Assembly: GCA_020081605.1 (NCBI GenBank)
Contig: JAHREC010000018.1
Location: 5,022,001-5,086,000, forward strand
Length of the DNA stretch: 64,000 nt
Reading direction: 5' to 3'
Source of the DNA: Albifimbria verrucaria
Taxonomy: Eukaryota; Ascomycota; Sordariomycetes; Hypocreales; Stachybotryaceae
The notes beneath the pieces are model-generated. The model was not told the origin of the DNA. It ran no database searches and saw nothing but the letters and a program-made list of their open reading frames with translations. This document shows positions 1-10,990 of the stretch, piece after piece. A program made the position numbers and the translations under genes. The first letter of the stretch is position 1, and the number at the start of each line of letters is the position of its first letter.

Positions 1-572
1 GCATCACAGGCTGAGTCCATGAACCAAACCTGAGGCCGTACACCCAAATCATACAGACACATGTCGATAGAAGCAAATGATCCATATCCACCCGGCAAAC
101 ATTTTGCTCGGGGAAAAATGTGTTGCCACCCGTTGGTACATTAACTAGGGCAGTATTCTACAGCACAAGGCTTCCGAGAGTCACATTCGCAGTCCTAGGC
201 GCGTCACGAACATCATACAGTTTTGCAATAGCCCTCGGCTACGAGCTTCGAGGATATGGGCGCCCTCCGCAGAATTGGTCAAGTTCACAGCATTGGGTTG
301 GCAACTAGCAGAATCTGGCAAGCGACTGACAAAAATATGGGGATAACACACCAGTACGCATCGCTGCGCACATAATCTATATAATTGCCCATAGGCATCC
401 CCTACACCCTTGTGTATCTTAAACAGAACCCACGAAGGATAAACACTTCTCAAGAAATGTGGAAATACTCTACCCAATAGATGCAATTCTATCACTCATG
501 AAATGAGAAACAGGGTTAATTAGATATGTACTTGATTTTAATGGGTATTAACATGCTGAAGAAACTGTTCTA
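1..572. other. left-edge spacer, no gene seen
   Basis: No frame here shows a recognisable protein, splice-site pattern or RNA. The only longish frame (181-495, minus) has no domain-like sequence or fungal codon bias. Its right part should hold the 3' end of the chk1 transcript. Confidence 0.5.
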
Positions 573-2249
573 TCATTGTTGATCTGGGATGTACACCCCA
601 TCTTTGCAAAGCACTACCACCCTCTTGAAGAATCGCCGCCACTCTAGCGGGTCACCCTTGACCTTGACGAACCGCACGTCTAGAATCTCATTTCCATCGG
701 GCAGAGGCTGCTTATCAATTTGAATTTCTCCATGAAGGCTCTGTTGACGGCCATCGATAGCCTTGACCTTGATGTTGGCAATGTGGTTACTGTAGAGGTT
801 GGGCGTTACCGGTGCCAAAGGTACGTTGAGCTGATGCAGGGCATCGCTCAGCATTTGTACGAGATGCGCAGGAGGCACGTGAGAGAAGAAGCGTGTGAGT
901 GACTCGGGCGGGCAGATATCACGGAACCGGCGTGCTTGTTGGGTCAGGGTCATCGAAGGGCCAGGTGTCTGTGAGAACTGGGACATGGAGGGCTCATCGG
1001 CAAGAGCTTCCACGAGCATACGGCGGGCATCATGCCCGCGAGTCGGCATAGACGATGCAGGTGTAACAGTGGATCGGAGAGCTGGGCGTTCCCAATCCCA
1101 GTCCGTATCTGCGATAGGCACCTCTGGCTGGGTGGAGGAATATCGTCCAGCATTCAGGCCGGAATCAATGTCCATGTTGTCGGCCAGGGCAGCTGCACGG
1201 CGCTGCCGCTGAGACAAAGTCATGGGCTGGCTTAGATCAATTCGTAGGTCCTCGAGCATCTGGGTTGCAAGGTGAATGGGATCGGAAACCTTGCCATCGG
1301 GGGTGAGGAGGGGTTGTGACGCGTATACCAGGGATGCTGGCGGACTTGAGCGAAACTGAATCGTTTTTGGGGATCGATACTCATCATTCCGCGCAGAAGT
1401 GATAGCGCCGCTGCTGGTATCCTCTCCCATAACGCATCGGTGCTCCGACCAGATGTGCGGACGTATTCCTCAAACTCCCAGCTGCCTGGCGAGGGCTCAT
1501 CCCATGGAGTATTGCCCACGAGCAGAACGAATAGAATGACTCCGCAAGACCAAATATCGACAAGATCAGGTGAGTACTTGCCTGGGTTGGGTGATTTCTT
1601 ACTCACCCTACCGCACGCAAGAATCTCGGGCGCGATATAGGGAGGGCTGCCACATAGCGTCGAGCTTGTTTTCCGCTGGCCCTTGTACTCGAACATGGTA
1701 GCCATACCGAAATCAGCCAGCTTCAAGCTTCCGTCATGGGACAGCAGGATATTCTCGGGTTTGAGGTCGCGATGGGCAACACCTTTTGAGTGCATGAAGC
1801 TGACTCCGCTCACGAGCTGGACGAAGTAGATTTGTGCAATGTCCTCCCTCACGCCCACATCGGCCTCGATCTTGTCGAACAGATCACCACCCTCTGCGTA
1901 CTCCATGGCAATCCATCGCCAGATGGCATCCTCGCCCGAGGCGAACCACTCGATGATGTTGGGGTGCTGGCCTATGTGAGAATGCAGGGAGACCTCCATG
2001 GCCAGCTGTTTGGTGGAGATACGGCCATTCTTAACGGCGTAGCTCCTGTGGATGAGCTTGACAGCAAAGACGGGGTTCTGTGAGTCCAACGGGATGGCCT
2101 TTTGATGCTGTGATGTCGTTTAGTTAAGGGGCCGGCATTCACGGTGGATGTCGTGAAACTCACGAGGCGTATGCACCACGGCCAACAGTCTTGGAGATGA
2201 TCCGGAAAGGAAGGTCTCTCGGTAAAGGATCTAACTGAGAGTGCTGCAT
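573..2249 (-). CDS. chk1: Checkpoint kinase Chk1 (two suspected assembly frameshifts)
   Basis: Ser/Thr kinase of the DNA-damage and replication checkpoint, expected to act in the nucleus downstream of ATR/Rad3. The order seen is: glycine loop GRGAYA, catalytic Lys in FAVKLIHR, HRDLKPEN catalytic loop, DFGMA, SPPYIAPEIL, a Ser/Pro-rich linker, and a C-terminal KA1-like regulatory region with FFSHVPPAHL, ending in DGVYIPDQQ. About 540 residues, normal for fungal Chk1. The start ATG at 2249 gives MQHSQLDPLP and is followed by an intron at 2108-2163 that splits the glycine-loop region. Two one-base gaps break the frame: an A run (plus-strand TTTT 2100-2103) in the IKKAIP segment, and a C run (plus-strand GGGG 1310-1313) between the kinase domain and the segment LLTPDGKVSDP. 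Both look like under-called homopolymers. Divergent from the E2 gene across about 0.9 kb. Confidence 0.93.
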
Positions 2250-3177
2250 CGTTAACTATAATGTGTGATAAAGCAACCGCACGAACGATGGATGGGTTGC
2301 GAAGGCGGCTAGCGACACAAGAAGTAGACAGGATTTCTGTTTACATGCAGACTTCACTTTCCCATATGTGGAGAGAAAGAATATCACTTATTAAGCTTGC
2401 TGCAAATGAGAGAGACTACGGTACAAGTTTTTAGGCAAGGATAGCGCGGCCACGAACCACCAGGATGTCAATAAAAGGAGCTGAATAGCCACTCAGTACG
2501 AGCGTGATAGCAGAACGGCAGTGGGAAAAAAATCAAAATCAAAACACTGTCGCTGCTGTTAACGTTATGGTTGTGTCGGTGTCGATTTGGGCAATCATGT
2601 GAAGAGAAATCAACGCTGTTTTGGTCGCGTGCGTGTGTCGCGCTCTGCTCTCGACCGACCGCGTAAAGCTGTTTACTCTCCCGAAAACAGGGTCTTAGGC
2701 GTCTGTCCAGCGAGGTTGATTGGCCCAGGGCACCCAGTTGGGCCTCTGAAACCGCCCAAAGGCCCCTGGAGACCCCCAAAGCAAGACCCACCGAAGGCGT
2801 CGATTGGCCGTTGCTGCGGTAAACACTCGAGCCACCCCAATGCGGCAACAATTCATTTGTCTGGGTGGCTGCCCTGAGGTTAAGTTGATGGATGGATGAT
2901 GCCTCTTCTGTCTTGTCCACCACAAGAGTCTCCTCCTTGATTCACCAGTCGTAGAACAAAGACAACGGGCCGATCCACCTCCTTTGTCCTCATCTTTTCC
3001 CGCCGCATTGTTTACCGCGCCTTCCGCTCTTCGTCTTCATTCTCATCCTTACCTCTTGTTCCTGCTTCTTTGTTTTCCTACTCCTGAGATACCCAGCACA
3101 AGCCCCTCTTCGTTGCCTCTCTCTCTCTCTCTCTCTTTCTTCCTGTACCAACCAACAAAATCTACACGAAATCCAAT
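2250..3177. promoter_or_regulatory. divergent promoter region chk1 / E2 gene
   Basis: No gene seen. The right third is pyrimidine-rich and ends in a CT microsatellite (3117-3143) directly upstream of the E2 start codon, a common arrangement in leaders of strongly expressed filamentous-fungal genes. No transcription-factor site is assigned. Confidence 0.5.
3117..3143 (+). repeat. CT microsatellite in 5' leader of E2 gene
   Basis: Run of CT dinucleotides followed by TTTCTTCC, about 35 nt before the start codon. It probably lies in the promoter or leader. Confidence 0.8.
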
Positions 3178-3825
3178 ATGGACTACTCAGCCGAGGACAA
3201 CCAGAACTCTGCTCCTGGCAGCGTCCAGGCTGCTAAGCTGAATGCTTCTCGCAAAGGTCCTGACTCTCACAGCGTCACCAAGAGGTATGCGGGCCAAACG
3301 CAACGTCGAGCTGAACATTTTGCTAATCACCTACCCCTTAGATTGCAAACAGAGCTCATGACTCTCATGACCTCTCCCGCTCCTGGCATCTCTGCTTTCC
3401 CTTCAGCCGATGGTAACCTGCTGTCCTGGACTGCCACGATCGAGGGCCCCGATGACACCCCTACGCTGGCCTGACCTTCAAGCTGAGCTTCGCCTTCCCT
3501 TCCAACTACCCATATGCTGCACCTACCGTGCTGTTCAAGACCCCATCTACCACCCCAACGTCGATTTCTCAGGACGTATCTGTTTGGATATCCTCAAGGA
3601 CAAGTGGACGGCCGCCTACAACATCCAAACCGTTCTGTTGAGTCTGCAGAGCTTGCTAGGAGAACCCAACAAGTAAGTCGGATCTATACCTTCTACGGAC
3701 ATCCACAGACTAACATTGTACCAGCTCTTCCCTTGAACGGTGAGGCCGCCGAGCTTTGGGACAAGGACCCCGCCGAGTTTAAGAAGAAGGTATTGGGCAG
3801 GCACAGGGATGTGGAGGACGAGTAA
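3178..3825 (+). CDS. ubc11: Ubiquitin-conjugating enzyme E2, UbcH10/Ubc11 type (two suspected frameshifts)
   Basis: E2 enzyme of the class that works with the anaphase-promoting complex to drive mitotic cyclin destruction. Visible signs are an N-terminal extension before the UBC fold (as in UbcH10), [14 protein letters not shown], the [15 protein letters not shown] active-site segment with the catalytic Cys, [22 protein letters not shown], and a charged tail RHRDVEDE. About 180 residues. Introns at 3285-3341 (GTATGC..TTAG) and 3673-3724 (GTAAGT..CCAG). A C is missing in the run 3458-3461 (DDTPYAGLTF segment), and the C run 3730-3732 after the second intron is short by two ([11 protein letters not shown] segment). 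The start ATG follows the CT-rich leader directly and gives MDYSAEDNQ. Assignment as Ubc11/UbcH10 over other E2s rests on the N-extension and the [13 protein letters not shown] region. Confidence 0.93.
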
Positions 3826-4266
3826 TTCTAACGTGGGCATGGCGGTATCATTCCACCCGGTTGGGTAGGGCGGAGTCTTTGGCGTATGACTTGTTACGAG
3901 TATTGAATTGCGTTGCATTGCTCTACCATAGTTGAGCTGAACATTAACTCGACCTGGAACGACAGAACACGGCTCAGTAGACCTATCAGCAGGAATATCA
4001 TGGGCATTCATGACTATTTATTTTATTCTTGCATACGATTGTTTTTGTGTTGCCCTCGAGGCATAGGACAGCGCACCTAACACAGCACGCACACATCACT
4101 GGAACCAAAGAGCCACATGTAGTAAAACATCGTCAATGGTGGGTCAAGCTTTTCATCACTATCCCTCGGTATTTTTTCAGCGTGAAAAAGCTAGAATGCC
4201 AGTTGCAACTCCATAAATGCCGTGCCACCCTAGAACCAGTCCCAAGAGAGAAACAAGTTTCTTGAT
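3826..4266. other. convergent 3' regions of the E2 and eL31 genes
   Basis: About 440 bp between tail-to-tail genes with no protein-like frame. It should contain both 3' UTRs. No hairpin terminator is expected for RNA polymerase II genes and none is called. Confidence 0.5.
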
Positions 4267-4812
4267 TTATTCCTCAACAACGACAGTGGGGAGGCCCTTG
4301 GCGTCCTTGACGTTGACGGCCTGCACGTAGCTGTACAGCTTCTCCTTGGCGTTCTCCTCGTCGTTACGTCGTCGGGAAATGCGGATGCGCAGCCTGTAGG
4401 GAACGCCCTTGATGCCCTGCTCCCAGACCTTCTTGTTCAGCTGGGGTCCAGGCGGACATCGGTGGTGCCCTGAATAGCGTGTTAGCAAGATTCGTCGTCC
4501 TTTGCATCTGAGTCTGCCAGCCGCCCGTCGTGGCGGCTTGCAGCGAGGCATGTTCATGGGGTTCGTACCATGGACTTAGTGGCGAAAGCCTTGATCTCCT
4601 TGATGGCGCGGGAGCCCTCTTCCTGAAGGAAACACCGTGCAGCTTCCCAAATGTCAGCACCAGCTCGTTCATTGCAATCTGCGATCCCGCAATTTGTCCT
4701 CGGCGTGACATACCCTCTTGTGCATGTGGATGGTGTACTCGCGAGCGACAACGTCCGCAATGGCGGAACGCTGAGTCTTGCCGGAAGGCTTCTTTCCCTT
4801 GGTAGTCGACAT
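4267..4812 (-). CDS. rpl31: 60S ribosomal protein L31 (eL31; two suspected frameshifts)
   Basis: Large-subunit ribosomal protein at the peptide exit side of the 60S subunit. Three exons: the first starts MSTTKGKKPSGKTQRS and ends HMHKR (intron 4643-4713, GTATGT..GAAG); the second carries LHGVSFRKRAP and AIKEIKAFATKSM (intron 4470-4568); the third begins GTTDVRLDPQLNKKVW and runs through VPYRLRIRISRRRNDEE to VVVEE. Length about 123 residues fits the family. Two C runs are one base short: plus-strand GGG 4610-4612 (KRAPRAIKEI segment) and GGGG 4443-4446 (DPQLNKK segment). The protein is essential and single-copy in most fungi, so these breaks are best read as sequence errors. Divergent from the RGS gene. 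Confidence 0.95.
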
Positions 4813-5501
4813 GGCTGGATGAAATTGTCAGTCTCGATATCTGGCTGCGTGACGATGCAGAAGGCACTCCGAGTCTATAGAGATCTTCGGCAGCACGAGA
4901 AAGGAGCGGTGATGGTTGGAAGGAAAGAATTTGGGGTCGCTGCGTACCTGCTATCGGCTGTGAGGTTTGGCGTTGAGGAGGTGTTGAATGTGAATACCGA
5001 AATTCCACAAAATCTTTGTGCGTAGGGCAGGCTCGAAATTCGGTGGGTGGGTTATAGCGAGCCAATAAGAGATGTTTTGCCGGATCCTGACTAAGGTGTC
5101 ACGTGATGAGTGCTGACATGCCAACCTCAAGCCTCATTATCACGGAAAACTGGGGCTCTAAGGGAGATTAGATGAGCGATCCACGTCAATTGTTTACCAT
5201 TATCGAGCCTCATAGCATCCCACGGCGACGACTAGCGATAGTAGCCAGGCATCTTCGACTCAGGCGCATCCGCGCCTTTTTATTTAGCTTATCATATACG
5301 GGCGACAAGGGAGGACTACGCTACGCGCCGCCTTGTCGAGTCGGAAGCTGTTTGCTCCCTTTATTGGAAGGGGTCGCAGTGTGAAACGGCAATTAATCCC
5401 GACGGCGTACGAAGGCAATTCCAGTTCATTACCCGCCAACCGACTGCTTTTGAACTTGGCGACCGCTTCGAACATCGATAAGACGTGTGCGAACATTCAA
5501 G
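4813..5501. promoter_or_regulatory. divergent promoter region eL31 / RGS gene
   Basis: No gene seen in about 690 bp. It must hold the strong ribosomal-protein promoter on one side and the RGS promoter on the other. No specific element is assigned. Confidence 0.4.
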
Positions 5502-6695
5502 ATGGCGGAAGGACAAAACATCTCGACTCCGTCGCCTCAGCCGGACTTGACGAGGAATAGACTTCCAACTCTGTTCGAGGTTTTGAGCCGCCGTACCCTG
5601 CCACCGGTGGACCTCTTTTCTTTTTACATCTATATGCGGGACCAGCAGCGATCGGTAGACTACTTGGACTTCTGGTACGTCATCCAAGAAGAGATGGGGA
5701 ACCTTGAAATGCCCGGCTAACCAGAGATAGGCTGGATGTTGCTCAGCACATGTCGTTGTGCCGTCACTATGTACGCGAGCTGCGGCGATCAGTTCTGATA
5801 GGAACCCCAGATGCGGAACGCTCTGCATCGAAGCGGTCGTCTGCAATCCTTGAAAATATGGGAGATCTTGAACCACGCCCTACTGGACCATCAATGTACA
5901 CGAGCGAGAAGGACAAGGACCAAGATGCTCAGATGTCTGCCTTTCTACGTGAAGACCTGAGCCACGACTCTCCTCAGAGCGGATCTCGTGCTCGCCCCAG
6001 CCCGGGCTTCAGCAACTCTCACGACATCACCACCGACTCAAATTCACCTGCCCATACTGTCGCACGACAAGACATCAGAGCGTCTGCTGAGAAGATTCTC
6101 TACACCTTCTTACTCCCTGGCGCCGAGCGAGAGATTATCCTCCCTGGATCTATCACGCAAGAAGTCACCAACGCCATCGAAGAGCAAGGCCGTGATGATC
6201 CCGAGGTCTTTGACGTGGCAAAGGATTATGTGTTCCAGGCTATGGAGCGGGATGCATTCCCTGGTTTCCTTCGAATGAAGGCACTGGGCAACCTTATCCC
6301 TCCGACGCTTATTGTGCGCCTGATCCTGGGGCTTATTGCCATGTTTGGTGCTTTCTGGACTGGATTTGTTCTCATTTTCCTCGACTACTCCCGCCTCACA
6401 AGATGCTGGGTAAGTGGTTGTCCAGATTCATTTTGAGACCTTGAACTAACATTGTGTAGCTCATCTTGCCTTTCACCGTCGGCGTGTATCTCCTTGCGTC
6501 ATACCAATACTCCCTAGACCCCATCATGGCACTCGTCGGATACAGCGAGTACACCCCTTTAACTTCTCGCGCATTCGAGAGCCCTACGTTCGCAAGCTCC
6601 TCGCCAAGCGGTCGCTTATGGTGCTCGCCATTACGTTCCTCATTGTCGCCGCGCTTTGCGTTTTATTCATACTGGTTCCCGGCAAGCGACTGTGA
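5502..6695 (+). CDS. rax1: Rax1-like RGS-domain membrane protein (one suspected frameshift)
   Basis: Regulator-of-G-protein-signalling domain followed by C-terminal membrane segments, the layout of yeast Rax1 (bud-site selection) and its filamentous homologues. The N-terminal half opens with PTLFEVLSRRTLPPVDLFSF and YLDFWLDVAQH (RGS start), an acidic Ser-rich insert follows, then the RGS end (AEKILYTFLLPGAE, FDVAKDYVFQAMERDAFPGF). Membrane helices: LIVRLILGLIAMFGAFWTG, ILPFTVGVYLLASY, and LMVLAITFLIVAALCVLFI near the C-terminus. Introns 5675-5730 and 6410-6459. A C is missing at 6554-6557, between the second and third helices. Start ATG at 5502 gives MAEGQNIST; an in-frame GTG lies 15 nt upstream. 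About 360 residues. The Rax1 name rests on the RGS-plus-3-TM layout, not on an alignment. Confidence 0.85.
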
Positions 6696-7072
6696 GGTTG
6701 CCCGCGGAAGAAGTTTCATGACTGTGATGACACGGAGTGATTTGCGCGACTAGGGACCATGCAGAGGACTTAGTTGGAGTGGCGTTCATTGATATCCTTT
6801 TGGTCTTTTTTGTTCAATTTGTATAATCTATGTGATGTATAGCCATTCAGGACCCGCAGAGTGTGTTTCGGAGTTCCGGTCAAGCTTCCAGATCATCTTT
6901 ACTAGGTAGAACAGGGCACCAGTACCGTCTAATAAAAGCGGCAAGTCAGCCATTGATTATCATCTAGCGTCGTAATTTTCATGAGAATATGGTGAGATAT
7001 TCGTGTACGCCCCTCTCTGACTTGACGGAGAAGAGGCGTTGTACTCTGACTTCATCTCGGCTTAGCTCACGT
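6696..7072. other. convergent 3' regions of the RGS and CSN7 genes
   Basis: About 380 bp between convergent genes; AT-richer, no coding signal seen. Confidence 0.45.
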
Positions 7073-8000
7073 CTACATCTTGCGTTTACTCGCTCGCTTC
7101 AAGGCGTCCTCGACACCGTGCTGCTCATCCAGATCCATGCTCTCATCGCTCGGAGCACTGCCGGCTTCGCCCATCGCTCTCTTCTGGTAAGCCCTCCGTA
7201 GGATCAGATCCCTTGTGGAGCCAGAAATGTCCTGTTTCTTCTCCATCTCATGAGTCTCAGCGACAAGGAGGGCCTTGAGCTTTTCGTCGGACGCTCTCTG
7301 CTGATTGACGCGGACAGCGGCGGCGGCACGAATCTCGTTGACTTGGGCCTCGAGGTCACTAAGTGTGGAGGTACAGCGAGCTGCCCAGTTCTGCAAAGAG
7401 GAAATCATGTCTGGGATGGCACCAGGTGAGAGGTCGCGGAGAGGCGACACGCTGTAGACCTGGACACATTGGCGGGCGGGGTCGAGCGTGGCGTGAAGGA
7501 GACCGGCATAGACGGCGCTTATGACGAGATCCTCAAGCTGGCGTGCAGATGACAGGCCGAGAGCGCTTTGGAGAGCACTGTATGTGAGGTTGGATCGGTC
7601 ACGCGCAAGTGACAGCAGGGACAGCTGACGGAGCTTGAGGATCTGAGGTTCGGCAAGCGGGGAAGATTGGTGGCCTGTTGGTAGGCCTGGTAGGTGCCAT
7701 AAGAGAAGATCTGTAGGAGAGAGAGATATGGTTGGAACTCTGGAGCATCGGCGAGGTGTTGTATAGACGGTGTCTGGAGAAGCTCGGCGAAGACGTAGGT
7801 GTTTGGAGCGGAGGTGGCGCGGGTGACGAGGTCGGCTGCAGCGCGAGGAGAGGTGGCTGACTTGGAGAGGGCGAGGAAAGGCTGCTTGTCGTCAGAATAT
7901 TAATGTTATAGAGAGGCCATCGCGAAAGCATAATCACGAGCAAGGAAGCGCATACCTCGAGGGCGTTGAGAGCCTTGGTCTGTTCCATGGTTCCAGACAT
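7073..8000 (-). CDS. csn7: COP9 signalosome subunit 7 (one suspected frameshift)
   Basis: PCI-domain subunit of the COP9 signalosome, the complex that deneddylates cullin-RING ubiquitin ligases. Visible: N-terminal MEQTKALNALE, helical repeat segment (FLALSKSATSPRAAADLV, YVFAELLQTPSIQHL), LLQIFSYGTYQAYQQ, the winged-helix part (LKLRQLSLLSLARDRSNL, QLEDLVISAVYAGLLHATLD), then a C-terminal coiled segment and a basic end KRASKRKM. One intron at 7885-7955 (GTATGC..CAAG). The plus-strand G run 7659-7662 is one base short (ATNLPPLAEPQ segment). About 285 residues. The start could be the ATG at 8000 or the one four codons later; homologues I recall begin near the second. Divergent from the copper ATPase across 3 kb. 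Confidence 0.9.
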
Positions 8001-10990
8001 GGCGAAGGCAGAACGCCCGCCTGGGTGGGCTCCAGGAGTGGGATTGACGCCTGGGGCAGAGCGAAAACGGATTAGAGCTTGTGGGAAGGGAGAAGCTCAC
8101 AAGGTTCTACTGCGTCAACGGTATGGCTCGTGGTGTCTATGATCGTGATTCAAGACGAGGTTCTAGGCACGGTGAAGGAGCTCCTGTACCTAACAAAGGC
8201 ATGTTGCCAACGCGGGGCTTAGCGTGGTGGGGGTTCTTGTTAGGAGCCCACCTTTGTTGTGCAGAGAGGCAGACACAGTCATCATTAAGCACATCAGTGT
8301 TGATGGATTAATCACATGATGAATAGTGTAGAAAAAGCTGACTGAGGAGTATTGCATATTTAAAGTTGATTAAAAGGTTCTTTAACATGAAATCAAAGCA
8401 ACAGTGTTATGGGGACAACCTTACGGACGCCCTCATTTAGAGAGGCGGTTGGCCTCAGGTATTCTGATCATCACGTACGCTCGCTCTATCTGTGGCAGAG
8501 AATGAATGCACTCTTTGTAAAGTGCGAGATCGAGTAACTTTTTGCTTGCGCAAAACTCGCTCCTAGTTTTGTAGTCGTGGGGTTTTTTCCTTCTTTTCTC
8601 AGAGCAATACGTGTGTGCTGTTGTATCTGAGGCTCAACAGGGACTAACTAACCCACAGACTTGTGATAGTCTGTGCAATGGGATCTGATACGACTTGGAG
8701 ACATTCTGATGCACCGCTAGGTCGTCCTTCGAGACTGTCGCTAGAAGATCCCCATGGGTGCATGGGCGAGATGTTTTGAGCTTGGACTCTGGATGCCAGC
8801 TACCGTATGAATGAAACAGGGGAGTAAGAGAAACCGTCCTGTCTGCTCGTGCGAAGCGACCCGAGCAAACATCAGAGCTGTTTAGCTGGTCAGGGCACGC
8901 GACTGTGTCGAAGAAACAATCACGCCAGGCATCTACAGGGCTAGCGAGGGATTGGATCGCTAAACGACGGGAAGGGCGGAAGCATTTGCGGTGTGAGACT
9001 AAGCGTGATCACGTCGAGACAAGGTTGATGCCGCCCGCGAAGCTCTCCAGGCACCCTAGCCAAGGCACTCATGCAAGCCCACCAAATAGTCAGGCTGGGA
9101 AAAGCAAAGCGAGTGAACGGAACATGGCGCCCTGGTGAAGGAGCTGAGGAGGGGATGAAAGTGCGGAATTGCACAAGCTTTGTAGACTTTTTGCTTTTTA
9201 TTTTTTTGTCATTGTTCACGGCGCCTCTATGTTATGCACAGGCCGATCGGGATATATGCTGGGTGGGTGTGTCCGACCGACCGCCACGGATGTTGAAGAT
9301 ACAGTGAGTTAGAGTAGATGCAAGCTACTGTACGCCGGACAGGTCGGATTTGGCAGGTCAGGCAAGCACAACATCCGGTGCCAATCGGGATCAACGGGCG
9401 AACTGATTGACCATGATAAGAGGCGACGGTGGCGTGAGAGCCAGCCATGCTTGGCACTGGGCAGAAGCTGCCACCTTGCTCACGTCTATTTTGAACAGCG
9501 GCCTTCTGGCAGTGTAACCATACCATGTCGTCTTGCGGGTGGCACTAGTACCTAAAGCAGCAAGACAAAAATGCCGTGCTATGAGTTGAGATGGCCAAGA
9601 GTTTTTTTGGAGAGTGGATTGAATCCATCCGCCGTTTTTTTCTGGGTCGTGGCCCGTGAAGAAACACTGGCATGCTAGCAGGTGATAGCTACCGTACCTA
9701 GGTAGGTAGCCAAGCTACGAGTAATCAAAGAGGGTAGGGTAGCAAACGGAAATTGTGGATGGCACGGAATTTTGAAGACAACAAGAGGTAAAGAAGAAAG
9801 AAATAAACAAATAAATAAAAAGCAAACAACCGGGGAGGGAGGGGCAAGACGCCTTATTCCGCTCGTATAGTCAGTCGCTCCTTCCTCGATCGCTTGCGCC
9901 AGTGGCTGCTGGTTTTGGTCAGCTTCCATGTCAGTGTCAGCACTTCTAGCCTTCACCGGAAATATTGGCCGCATTTCCTTGGGCTGTCTGTCCTCTGTAG
10001 TCACCGGCTCACCTCACCTTGTCTCTCCCTCGCTTGGCCTTTAGCTTCCAGCAATCCGATCCGGCTCATCTGAATGCGGTGGCCCATCGCGCCGCTCCCG
10101 ACATGTGGGAGAAACAGGACCAAGTCGAGCCAGACCGAGCATGAGCAACGCACCGCAGCGCAAAGATAAAAAGCACGGCATCGCGTGTCTTATGTGCGTT
10201 TTGTCACCACGTTTCATGCCGCACCAATATTCTCCTCATCTTGTCGCCGCCCCCTCTCCTCCGGGTCCCCTCCTGGTCCTCTCTGCCTCCTCCACTCCAC
10301 CACTCCCTGACAAGGACTGACCTCCAGCTGGGCCTGACCAGGGACCCCGTCCTTTGTTTCCTAAAAGGCAGCCCCTTCATCTATAATTAATAAGAGCCCT
10401 TCCCTGCCTCACCTCAGGGCTAATAGCCAACCTGTGCCTAATCTGAGACGCAAGTGTTTCTCTAGCTCCTAGCAATCCATCGAATCTCGCTACCTCAGTA
10501 GTCAGTCAGCTAAGCTGACCACGGCATCGCATCGTGCAACCACGTTTCGGACGCATCCCTCCCGTCAGGGCCCCAAATCGATTCCACCTCTCTGCTCTCG
10601 GCGCCGCTAGCCATCTGGGAAAAGGAGCCCCGTCTCTTCCTCATTGAGCGACACAATCAATATCCTGCTCCGACCACCCATCTTCACCAACCGCCAACGC
10701 TCTCTTTTCCCTTCCCTTTCTTTTCCCTCCCCAGGAAGCCGGACTTCAGGGCTTGTTTCATTTCGCGCATTCTACCTGCAGTTAGCCTGTTGTCCATTTT
10801 ACTATCCATTCTTTTCATCATATTACCTCATCGCATCGAATACCCGTTTTCTTGCGAAATGCCTTCGGCTGGCCGGTAGCGATACATCATCACCACATAG
10901 GCGCTTGCGAGACATTCAATCGGGGACACCTCTGAGCACACCGCAAACAGAGCAACCGCCCACCGAAACCTCCCGGATCAGCATCCGAAA
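8001..10990. other. 3.0 kb gene-poor spacer, including the long leader of the copper ATPase
   Basis: No protein family recognised on either strand. Several frames of 70-150 codons occur but lack domains and lie in other frames of pyrimidine-rich DNA. The last 600 bp before the ATPase start are C/T-rich and look like promoter plus leader. A TACCTAGGTAGGTA cluster lies at about 9692-9712. Confidence 0.5.

Noticed and set aside
181..495. 104-codon minus frame at the left edge
   Set aside because: No recognisable sequence feature and AT-rich context.
573..2249. chk1 as a pseudogene
   Set aside because: Only two one-base gaps in homopolymers, all catalytic motifs intact, and the same defect is present in essential neighbours.
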